A stretch of DNA of 22,597 nucleotides, taken from the IMG/VR virus record IMGVR_UViG_3300035180_000242, positions 1 through 22,597 of that record. One strand, given 5' to 3'. Below the pieces are notes generated by a model. It ran no database searches, had not been told where the DNA came from, and worked only from the letters and a program-made list of their open reading frames with translations. Source of the stretch: a virus. Every line of letters starts with the position of its first letter. Within the stretch, counting starts at the first letter, position 1. Positions 7,368 through 12,841 of the stretch are shown here, piece after piece. The position numbers and the translations under genes are program-made.

Positions 7368-8629
7368 AATAATTCCCGGTATAGGCTGAACTGCTCGTTA
7401 AGTGTGCATGTTGTAGATACATGTGAGCCACGTTTCTTTTTAGTTGTACTAACATAACGCACGCCCGGCATATCATCATCCATGCCTATCATAATCATGC
7501 AGTATGCCGCCCCCTGCTTACCACTCTTACTGTTAGCTAAATCTTTATCCTTCAAATGCTTGCGATGCTTAAACTCACCTGTATTCTTATCTTGATAACT
7601 TGTATTACCTGTTTGACTAGTTCCTAGTATAGGATAGCCATCATTTGCAATACCGCGCACATCTTGGTACAGCTTAGTTAAATCAATAATAGCATCGCTG
7701 GCAGATAATTTATCTAACATATCTACAATTATAATAGACGGATTGTATTTGTCAATCTTTTTACGTATTTTAAATAAATCTGCATTGCTACGTATCTGCA
7801 TGCCAATAAACAGCTCTGGATCGTACGTTTTTGCGTAGTGCTTACTCACCTTATCCCAATCCGCTACTATCTGCTCAAAGCCGCCATGCACTTTGTCTTT
7901 ATACAAATTAGACAGGAACCGGCCCGCTAAGTCTTCTTTAGTATCTTCAGACGTACAATACAATATCGGCCTGTCTATTTTAGCTTTGTGAAGATGCTCA
8001 AATACGTGCACTGCTTGCGAGATACAAAACGCACTCTTGCCGGCGTTGCTATCAGCAGCCACAACAATAAACTGACCAGCCATGTGACTCCCAAGGCTAG
8101 ATTGGAGGGATGGAAGGAACCAACTAAGGCCATTGCTGCTATCCAGTACAGATAAATCGAGAGTATCAATTTTAAAAATGTCATTGTCATCCTTATTAAT
8201 GTACTGTGACTTCTTATCATCTAGCTCTTTAAGTATAATGCCAATCTTCGCCTGGTCAAACCCCTCGGCTATCACTTGCTCTATAGCGTCAGTGGCTTGT
8301 CGTTCTAATAAGTTAATGTAGACGTTAGGGCCTACCTCAGCATTCTCTATCAACGGAAACACAGTCTCTCTATAGTACTGCAGGTCTTCCCCTATCTCAT
8401 CCCTACGATGCCACACTGATGAGAAGTCAGAATAAAACGTATTAAAATCAATATCCTTATGCTCTGGATACTTATCATAGTACTTCTTGTAATCGTCTAA
8501 TAAGTTCTTAGTTATGGGTATTAGACGCTTTAGGTCTAGGCATAGGCTGAACTGGTCATAATTATAACGACTAGTCATACTCTTTAGCAATGCAGTCTCA
8601 AGCTCTATATCATCTTTTTTAATTGTCAT
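7364..8629 (-). CDS. DnaB-like replicative DNA helicase
   Basis: A 421-residue RecA-fold helicase that would unwind the template ahead of the polymerase. The first 150 residues are helical, corresponding to the DnaB N-terminal and linker region. The ATPase core has Walker A ADSNAGKSA at about 192-200, then YCTSEDTKEDLAGR with E228 in the position of the DnaB catalytic Glu. Walker B, SIIIVDMLD, has D303. A conserved Gln/Thr segment GTSQTGN is at 336-342, and KKKRG near the C-terminus could supply the arginine finger. It lacks a fused primase; that activity is encoded two genes upstream. GAGG lies 7 nt before ATG 8629. The stop overlaps the polymerase start. Confidence 0.92.
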   Translation of the reverse strand: MTIKKDDIELETALLKSMTSRYNYDQFSLCLDLKRLIPITKNLLDDYKKYYDKYPEHKDIDFNTFYSDFSSVWHRRDEIGEDLQYYRETVFPLIENAEVGPNVYINLLERQATDAIEQVIAEGFDQAKIGIILKELDDKKSQYINKDDNDIFKIDTLDLSVLDSSNGLSWFLPSLQSSLGSHMAGQFIVVAADSNAGKSAFCISQAVHVFEHLHKAKIDRPILYCTSEDTKEDLAGRFLSNLYKDKVHGGFEQIVADWDKVSKHYAKTYDPELFIGMQIRSNADLFKIRKKIDKYNPSIIIVDMLDKLSASDAIIDLTKLYQDVRGIANDGYPILGTSQTGNTSYQDKNTGEFKHRKHLKDKDLANSKSGKQGAAYCMIMIGMDDDMPGVRYVSTTKKKRGSHVSTTCTLNEQFSLYRELL

Positions 8630-8632
8630 GTG

Positions 8633-8791
8633 CTACCTCTTAGCTTGTTGTCTGCGTTCTTCACGGTACATAATTGCTTCTATGCGTATAGTGTCCTTAA
8701 GTATATTACCAAGTACTTTTAAAAGGCTTATACCAATGCACGCTAATACAACTTGGAATGTTAATATTGTTACAAGTATTATCTCAATCAT
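8633..8791 (-). CDS. Small membrane protein, 52 aa
   Basis: A 52-residue protein starting MIEIILVTILTFQVVLACIG, a clear transmembrane segment, followed by a charged helix ending MYREERRQQAKR. The start at 8791 has GGAGAG 5 nt upstream and overlaps the AAA+ gene stop by 8 nt. The longer frame that begins further upstream lies inside that gene and is not needed. The membrane segment followed by a basic tail resembles the 40-aa protein at 4110-4232 in design. It may be a holin-type or membrane-tethering protein; nothing in the sequence decides this. Its position between ATPase and helicase suggests expression with replication. Confidence 0.65.
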   Translation of the reverse strand: MIEIILVTILTFQVVLACIGISLLKVLGNILKDTIRIEAIMYREERRQQAKR

Positions 8792-9758
8792 AATCACTCT
8801 CCAGCAGCAGTAGGTTATCATCAAGCCCAGACTCAAATTCGAGAGATAAATAAATCTTATCAACTTCACGTTGTAAATATCTAACACCCTGCGTACTCTT
8901 AACTGCTTTAGCTGCTAACAAGGAAATGTCTTCATCTATCATCTCTACATTAAATATGCCAAGTTGTGCTAAGTCTCTATATTTCTGTGCCAATACACGG
9001 TCTCTAAGAATGTCCTCGAACTGAGTGGCTTTAAACACATCTAGTTCAATGATTGTATTCATACGTCCTACAATCTCCGGAATCAACCCACAAGCCAGCA
9101 CTTTCTCCTCAATGTCAATCTCTTTAGCTGCTTTCTCGTCATGGGCTTTATGGTTGTGGTGGAACCCAATACCTGCCGGACTCTCCGCTTTATTCTTTGT
9201 AATATCCTCGAACGCCCCTGCGAATACATAACTAACGCCGGCAAACTCATCTTTGCTATCAAATAATGTTAAGAAACTACTTTGTACGTGCTTATTCCAA
9301 TTACCACTACTACTGAAACTAACACCAAGTTTATCAATCTCGTCAATAAATACTACTGTCTGCTCAATGGCATACTCAAGATATGGGTAATCTTCTGGAT
9401 ATAATGTACACATCTCACGAGCGTTATCTGTAATCATCCTTTGAAAATCTTCTGGCTTAATGCCCCCACTGGCCCCTGTAGGGTTTAAACGTGTAGCGTC
9501 AATCTTTAATAGTGGAAATCTACTGATCTTCTGCAGGCTCTGAATAAGATGTGTTTTACCATTGCCACTTCGCGCAATTAATAGCACTTTCAGCGGCGAT
9601 ACTATGAACTCATCGTCCATCCCCTGAATGTACTTCTGACTAGTTCTTAATTTAGCTCTGTTAAGCATAACAATAAGAGCTTTCTTTGCTTCTTGATGAC
9701 CTGTGACGTATTCATCAAGGGCTGCTAACAACATCTTGTTACTTTGCCGGTGTCGCAT
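8784..9758 (-). CDS. ClpX/HslU-like AAA+ ATPase
   Basis: A 324-residue AAA+ protein strongly resembling the ATPase core of ClpX but lacking its N-terminal zinc domain. Motifs: VTGHQEAKKAL at 18-28, Walker A ARSGNGKT at 62-69, Walker B VVFIDEIDKL at 135-144, a pore-side stretch ending in AGAFEDI, the box VII-like LIPEIVGRMNTI with Arg232, and sensor-2 GVRYLQREVDKI near 291-302. ClpX remodels or unfolds proteins, and ClpX-type proteins dismantle phage nucleoprotein complexes such as Mu transpososomes. Lying between primase and helicase, this copy may act as a helicase loader or replisome remodeller, or could redirect host ClpP. I see no clear IGF-type ClpP-binding loop. GGAG lies 7 nt before the ATG. 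Confidence 0.87.
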   Translation of the reverse strand: MRHRQSNKMLLAALDEYVTGHQEAKKALIVMLNRAKLRTSQKYIQGMDDEFIVSPLKVLLIARSGNGKTHLIQSLQKISRFPLLKIDATRLNPTGASGGIKPEDFQRMITDNAREMCTLYPEDYPYLEYAIEQTVVFIDEIDKLGVSFSSSGNWNKHVQSSFLTLFDSKDEFAGVSYVFAGAFEDITKNKAESPAGIGFHHNHKAHDEKAAKEIDIEEKVLACGLIPEIVGRMNTIIELDVFKATQFEDILRDRVLAQKYRDLAQLGIFNVEMIDEDISLLAAKAVKSTQGVRYLQREVDKIYLSLEFESGLDDNLLLLESDYD

Positions 9759-10524
9759 GATGTGCTCCTATTGTCTCTTTTAATTCGCTTGGGCTATAGG
9801 CCTTTGGGTCTTGCTCTGCTATAATGTTCTTAATAATTTTAGCGTCCAATTGTCCAAACCCGTATCGTCTATTTGTATAGTGTAGTATAGAATTGAGAGA
9901 ATTGCAAATCTTTTTTGCAGATTCTTGCCCAGAATTAGTTTGTTTTGTATAATCATTGTCTAGCCAAACTAGAATATTATCATATTGCTTAAACCAAAGC
10001 TTTAAATATTCGTAGCTCACTTTAGTACCCCAAAGGCATACACTGTGTACATGTTCAGCTAAGCGTATGGCGCTTATAAAGTCTTCTACTATCACTAGTA
10101 TTCGTGATTCGCGAATTGCGAATAGTGCCGGTACTTTAACCCCCGACGATACTATAAGCCTGGGCTCTGTATTCCAACGGGTCTGATAGCATACAAGCTC
10201 ACCATCTTTGTAATATGGGAGTATAAGCCCACGATTTCCAGTTTCCAAAATGGAATATTTCTTAATCAGTGCCGCATCGACATAATATTTAGCCAGCCAT
10301 TTTAAATTAACTATTGAGAATTTAGACGGGTCTGAACAAGCCTCAGGGAAATCCTTAACTCTATGAACCGCGCTATTTGATACTGTAAAACTATGATCGT
10401 AGAATATAGTGTAGTTACATGAGAAACAATGAGCTCCATTCTCATACGTACAAAATGGTTTGCCTTTATGCTGCAACCCACAGCTAGGGCAGTTGACACT
10501 AGACGTTAAGAATGTCACAGCCAA
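9739..10524 (-). CDS. DNA primase, zinc ribbon plus TOPRIM domain
   Basis: A 261-residue primase resembling the primase half of T7 gp4. An N-terminal zinc ribbon has C12-x2-C15 and C33-x2-C36, with an extra C25. The TOPRIM fold follows, with VIVEDFISAIRLAE (E147) and the metal-binding pair D189-x-D191 in ILVWLDNDY. No helicase domain is fused; the DnaB-like helicase is separate downstream. The initiation codon is TTG at 10524. GAGG at 10535-10532 is 7 nt upstream, no in-frame ATG precedes the zinc ribbon, and a GTG at 10518 would be poorly spaced. It overlaps the preceding gene by 10 nt. Confidence 0.92.
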   Translation of the reverse strand: MAVTFLTSSVNCPSCGLQHKGKPFCTYENGAHCFSCNYTIFYDHSFTVSNSAVHRVKDFPEACSDPSKFSIVNLKWLAKYYVDAALIKKYSILETGNRGLILPYYKDGELVCYQTRWNTEPRLIVSSGVKVPALFAIRESRILVIVEDFISAIRLAEHVHSVCLWGTKVSYEYLKLWFKQYDNILVWLDNDYTKQTNSGQESAKKICNSLNSILHYTNRRYGFGQLDAKIIKNIIAEQDPKAYSPSELKETIGAHHATPAK

Positions 10525-10856
10525 TCACCATCCTCTAACAGCTCTTCATACGTTTTGTACGAAATATAGTTTGTGTAGTCTTTAGCATTATTAACAATAG
10601 CGTCTAAAATCTCTGATGGAACTATACACTCATTCTTATGTTTTATATATGTATTACCAGCAAAATACTCTGCGGCATCAGCCTTCTGAGCATCATCACC
10701 ATAATGTAAATCATGTACAGCAGCTAATATAATAGCATATCTAAGACGTATATCACCAACCACTAGGTTTATCTCGTAGTCTGCCTTCTCATCTAAGTAT
10801 TTACATAGTGCTACATAGACAGTGTCTAACTTATACCTGAATTTTCTTTTTTCCAT
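10515..10856 (-). CDS. Hypothetical protein, 113 aa, first gene of the replication operon
   Basis: A 113-residue, mildly acidic, helical protein with no motif I can name. It begins MEKRKFRYKLDTVYVALCKYL and ends in an acidic, Tyr-rich stretch ending DGDWL. It is the first gene after the structured leader and directly precedes the primase, whose start it overlaps. AAGGG lies upstream of ATG 10856. As the promoter-proximal gene it may be an early regulatory or replication-initiation factor, but that is inference from position only. Confidence 0.75.
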   Translation of the reverse strand: MEKRKFRYKLDTVYVALCKYLDEKADYEINLVVGDIRLRYAIILAAVHDLHYGDDAQKADAAEYFAGNTYIKHKNECIVPSEILDAIVNNAKDYTNYISYKTYEELLEDGDWL

Positions 10857-10951
10857 TGTATTCCCTTAAGTTGCCTTGATACTATAAGCTTATACTTGTT
10901 TACATTACATTGCAAGTAATATTGTAATTATTTTTATTATTTGCTTATTTT

Positions 10952-11174
10952 AGGCAATAGAGGTCACTAGATACCTTTAGTTGACCCTTAAGCATCTTCC
11001 GGCATTCTATGTCATCCCTCAAGCAAATTATTCGGAACACATTGAGGCTAGTTAAACCTCTTTCCCTTATCGCTGTCAGTGTCTTAAGCGAGTATGTTAC
11101 GTCAACATAAACCCGTTTTCCATAGCCCTCTACGAGGCGTCTATTGCCCCGGTATCAAAGGGCATGCTTAAGAG
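10952..11174 (-). ncRNA. Structured leftward leader RNA with predicted pseudoknot
   Basis: This 450-nt stretch between divergent operons holds no convincing gene. Read leftward it contains two long-range helices: 11174-11164 with 10995-10985 (11 bp, one U-G) and 11149-11140 with 10961-10952 (10 bp, one G-U). Their strand order makes them cross, which is an H-type pseudoknot topology. Both extend through G-U pairs only in the leftward direction, which argues for a leftward RNA. Local hairpins lie between the long arms: 11137-11127 (CCTC-GTA-GAGG), 11109-11093 (6 bp), 11091-11070 (5 bp) and 11060-11044. It would form most of the 5' leader of the replication mRNA. No known RNA family is recognised. 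It could also be an origin region. Confidence 0.5.
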
Positions 11175-11188
11175 ATGGCTGTTACCGA

Positions 11189-11216
11189 TTGTTATTTATA
11201 CACGTTGAGGTATACT
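11189..11216 (+). promoter_or_regulatory. Candidate upstream rightward promoter
   Basis: TTGTTA at 11189-11194 and TATACT at 11211-11216 are 16 nt apart. It would fire rightward, upstream of the stronger promoter. Its -10 belongs to a series of TATACT copies at 11211, 11245 and 11277. It is a weaker candidate, supported by sequence only. Confidence 0.35.
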
Positions 11217-11240
11217 AGCAAATCATTCGTGTGAGACACC

Positions 11241-11269
11241 AGTATATACTATGTTGACAAACAAAGCAA
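11241..11269 (-). promoter_or_regulatory. Leftward sigma70-type promoter for the replication operon
   Basis: On the minus strand, TTGCTT (11269-11264) and TATACT (11246-11241) are separated by 17 nt, a good sigma70 match. Transcription would start near 11234, giving a leader of about 380 nt before the first replication gene. It overlaps the rightward promoter, so the two should compete for polymerase. A weaker alternative further downstream is TTTGCT (11222-11217) with TATAAA (11200-11195). Confidence 0.55.
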
Positions 11270-11282
11270 ATTAGTGTATACT
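11254..11282 (+). promoter_or_regulatory. Strong rightward sigma70 promoter for the lysis operon
   Basis: TTGACA at 11254-11259, a 17-nt spacer and TATACT at 11277-11282 are near consensus. Start near 11289 would leave an 18-nt leader before ATG 11307. The -10 sits inside the near-palindrome TTAGTGTATACTAA (11271-11284), which is a plausible operator. Confidence 0.85.
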
Positions 11283-11306
11283 AAAGCATGTCAGAGAGGA
11301 GAGCAT

Positions 11307-11528
11307 ATGCAGAAGGAATTTGAAATACATTGCTACGATGAGAAAGAGAATGCTATTGATCGTATTACTGATATAGCATTCCACGCAGGGAAAGATTCTT
11401 GTGGATGTATGTTTAGCAACAAAGGGGTGCATACAGTTTATGGCGCAGGTAAGCATTCTGATGCTGTACGTGTATATAGCGCGTTAAAAGCAAATAACAT
11501 AAATATTATATTTTGTGTGGGGGTTTGA
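11307..11528 (+). CDS. Hypothetical protein, 73 aa, upstream of lysozyme
   Basis: First gene of the rightward operon; 73 residues beginning MQKEFEIHCYDEKENAID. I choose ATG 11307 because GGAG lies just upstream and the mRNA should begin near 11289. An in-frame upstream ATG at 11274 overlaps the promoter -10. The protein has four cysteines (a CGC pair centrally) and a segment AVRVYSALKANNINIIF that looks like an alpha/beta element. There is no membrane segment, so it does not look like a holin. The stop overlaps the lysozyme start by one base (TGATG). Function is unknown. Confidence 0.72.
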   Translation: MQKEFEIHCYDEKENAIDRITDIAFHAGKDSCGCMFSNKGVHTVYGAGKHSDAVRVYSALKANNINIIFCVGV

Positions 11529-12079
11529 TGGAACTGTCAAAGATGGGAATTTGTGAACTTGCTAGTTATGAATGTTTATGTTTATCTAAATACTTAGATA
11601 GTGGAGGCGTACCTACTATAGGCATAGGGAGTACAGTTAGTGATATTAAAGACCTTCCGTTATGGTCTTATGACAAAGAAATAACAATGGAAGAAGCAGT
11701 TGAAATATACAAGAAAGGGCTTGTTAAATATGTTGCTGCTGTCAATAGAGCACTAACTAAATTATCAATTCCTCAAACACTATTTGACGCATTGGTTTCT
11801 ATCTGCTACAATATAGGAACACAAGGAATGGCTACTAGCACATTCATGAAGCGTGTTAACGCTGGAGAGAGTTTAGATAGGATTGTAGAGGCAATGGCTA
11901 GATGGAATAAAGACAATGGTGTTGTTGTGAAGGGGCTTATTAATCGAAGAGCTAAAGAAGCTAGATTGATACTCACTGACCAATACAGCAGTGGTGGGAT
12001 GGTTGGACTTACGCCTGTAGTTAATAAGAAGCCTGTGTATAGTAAAGCTGTGCAGATTGACTTGATGCAATATCTTTAA
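11528..12079 (+). CDS. GH24 lysozyme (endolysin, N-acetylmuramidase)
   Basis: A 183-residue peptidoglycan hydrolase that cuts the glycan strand to release progeny. It follows the T4-lysozyme pattern: E15, D24 and T30 have exactly the E-x8-D-x5-T spacing, within SYECLCLSKYLDSGGVPTIG. Family markers further on are FDALVSICYNIGTQG, STFMKRVNAG and GLINRRAKEARL. The Gly usually following the catalytic Glu is Cys16. There is no signal peptide or SAR segment, so a holin should be needed, yet none lies next to it. ATG 11528 is chosen because it couples to the upstream stop and has GGGGG before it. The last 30 residues form an extra tail beyond the catalytic core. Confidence 0.93.
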   Translation: MELSKMGICELASYECLCLSKYLDSGGVPTIGIGSTVSDIKDLPLWSYDKEITMEEAVEIYKKGLVKYVAAVNRALTKLSIPQTLFDALVSICYNIGTQGMATSTFMKRVNAGESLDRIVEAMARWNKDNGVVVKGLINRRAKEARLILTDQYSSGGMVGLTPVVNKKPVYSKAVQIDLMQYL

Positions 12080-12097
12080 CAAGCTCAAGTGAATATG

Positions 12098-12127
12098 TTG
12101 AAATAATAGTGTATTGAGTTGTATAAA
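12098..12127 (+). promoter_or_regulatory. Candidate promoter before the small-protein pair
   Basis: TTGAAA at 12098-12103 and TATAAA at 12122-12127 are 18 nt apart, in the gap after the lysozyme stop. The spacer contains TAGTGTAT, half of the palindrome seen at the main rightward promoter. The evidence is sequence match only. Confidence 0.45.
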
Positions 12128-12158
12128 TTAGGTATATTAACACGAGGGAGTGAATATT

Positions 12159-12395
12159 ATGGCTGTTAAGAAACAGAATAGAAATAAAGGATCTGCTCAG
12201 AATAAAGCTTATATATCTGAGAATAGAGCACTGAAGAATAAGAAGATTAAGATAGCTAAACACCAAAAGGAGCATCCGAATGACACGCAGCAAATTGGAA
12301 CTACCCCCAACTACACAAGCAAAAAGTCAACCGGATACTTATTCGGAGCAGTTCAAAAAGGACTTTCGCCTACTCGTAAAAAGTCTAGCAACTGA
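12159..12395 (+). CDS. Small basic protein, 78 aa
   Basis: A very Lys/Asn-rich protein beginning MAVKKQNRNKGSAQNKAYIS, with a central stretch AKHQKEHPNDTQ resembling the H.K.HPND pattern of small phage proteins of unknown function. Its charge suggests nucleic-acid or ribosome contact. ATG 12159 is preferred over GTG 12150 because GAGGGAG at 12144-12150 is 8 nt before the ATG. The 3' 116 nt overlap a second gene in another frame, and the C-terminal part here is less family-like. Function is unknown. Confidence 0.65.
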   Translation: MAVKKQNRNKGSAQNKAYISENRALKNKKIKIAKHQKEHPNDTQQIGTTPNYTSKKSTGYLFGAVQKGLSPTRKKSSN

Positions 12396-12465
12396 AGACA
12401 TAGCTCAAGTGTTAAAGATTAGTGAACAGGAAGTTAGAAGAATAAAAAGGACGTTAGGAATTTAA
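12280..12465 (+). CDS. Small helix-turn-helix-like protein, 61 aa
   Basis: A 61-residue protein whose C-terminal half, TEDIAQVLKISEQEVRRIKR, has the spacing of a helix-turn-helix (Ile-Ala, hydrophobic turn around Ile-Ser, recognition helix with Val and Arg). The N-terminus is polar and Pro/Gln-rich. AAGGAG 8 nt before ATG 12280 is one of the best ribosome sites in the window. It starts inside the preceding gene in the +1 frame and overlaps it by 116 nt. The stop codon lies in the 5' arm of the tRNA-like element. A small DNA-binding regulator is plausible; the target is unknown. Confidence 0.62.
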   Translation: MTRSKLELPPTTQAKSQPDTYSEQFKKDFRLLVKSLATEDIAQVLKISEQEVRRIKRTLGI

Positions 12466-12525
12466 GTTTGTAGCCTAGAGGCTAGGCGTTTTACATACGT
12501 TGGTTCGAATCCAACCAAACTTAAA
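12461..12525 (+). ncRNA. tRNA-like element lacking a normal anticodon arm
   Basis: The ends pair perfectly for 10 bp: TTTAAGTTTG with CAAACTTAAA. Inside come TA (positions 8-9 of a tRNA), a D-arm GCCT-AGAGGCT-AGGC with the conserved GG, and a perfect T-arm GTTGG-TTCGAAT-CCAAC. Only 11 nt (12488-12498) separate D- and T-arms, where 17 or more plus a variable loop belong; at best they make a 2-bp stem with a 7-nt loop. Acceptor and elbow are therefore intact and the anticodon arm is essentially missing. No CCA is encoded. It may be a decayed phage tRNA or a functional tRNA mimic. Confidence 0.65.
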
Positions 12526-12785
12526 TGTTAGCTAGGCTGAAATGCTTAGTGATCACCGGTGAAGCCTATGGCGAGTATTTGATATTTAACTATATTAGTA
12601 CTAAGGGTTGGGGAATCCTAGCCGCGTTAAGCTGAAATATTCCGGCGGGCAATGCCACAGAGTCCGTAATGAAGCCTTGATCAAGCTAGTAGCACTCTTA
12701 CAACTCTGCGAGTATAAACGACGAGTAGCGGGAAGAGAATAGCAATAATAATATAGTGCACCGCTTAAATAAAAAGCACTAAACT
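12526..12785 (+). other. Non-coding, palindrome-rich stretch, possible structured RNA
   Basis: About 260 nt without a convincing gene, between the tRNA-like element and the terminator. It holds two perfect 10-bp palindromes, TCACCGGTGA (12553-12562) and CTTGATCAAG (12676-12685). It also has pairing arms TAGGCT/AGCCTA (12533-12538 with 12563-12568), GCTAGG/CCTAGC (12531-12536 with 12617-12622), ACTC-TGC-GAGT (12703-12713) and TAGTGC/GCACTA (12754-12759 with 12776-12781). GCTGAAAT and TGAAGCCT each occur twice in the same order. It may be a phage non-coding RNA ended by the following terminator. No family is recognised. Confidence 0.4.
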
Positions 12786-12815
12786 AAAAAGCCCCTTAAT
12801 TGGGGCTTTATTTTT
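12786..12815. terminator. Bidirectional Rho-independent terminator
   Basis: AAAGCCCC and GGGGCTTT pair for 8 bp around a 6-nt loop. A T-run follows on the plus strand (TTTATTTTT) and on the minus strand (GGGGCTTTTTAG). It separates the converging rightward lysis operon from the leftward virion operon. Confidence 0.93.
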
Positions 12816-12841
12816 ATGTCTAATATGGAATTAAGCTTCGT

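Noticed and set aside
7975-8220. Hydrophobic 81-codon minus-strand ORF
   Set aside because: It is an alternative frame inside the helicase gene, with no ribosome site.
12159-12465. Overlapping spanin pair (Rz/Rz1)
   Set aside because: Neither product has an N-terminal membrane span, signal peptide or lipobox.
12461-12525. A complete, functional tRNA gene
   Set aside because: Only 11 nt lie between D- and T-arms, so a normal anticodon stem cannot form, and no CCA is encoded.
12461-12785. tmRNA
   Set aside because: Both acceptor halves are adjacent instead of flanking a tag region, and no tag ending in Ala-Ala before a stop was found; a short frame ending NDE at 12729 is not a tag.
10857-12841. 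CRISPR array or phage attachment site
   Set aside because: No regularly spaced direct repeats were seen, and no integrase gene lies in the window to support an att site.
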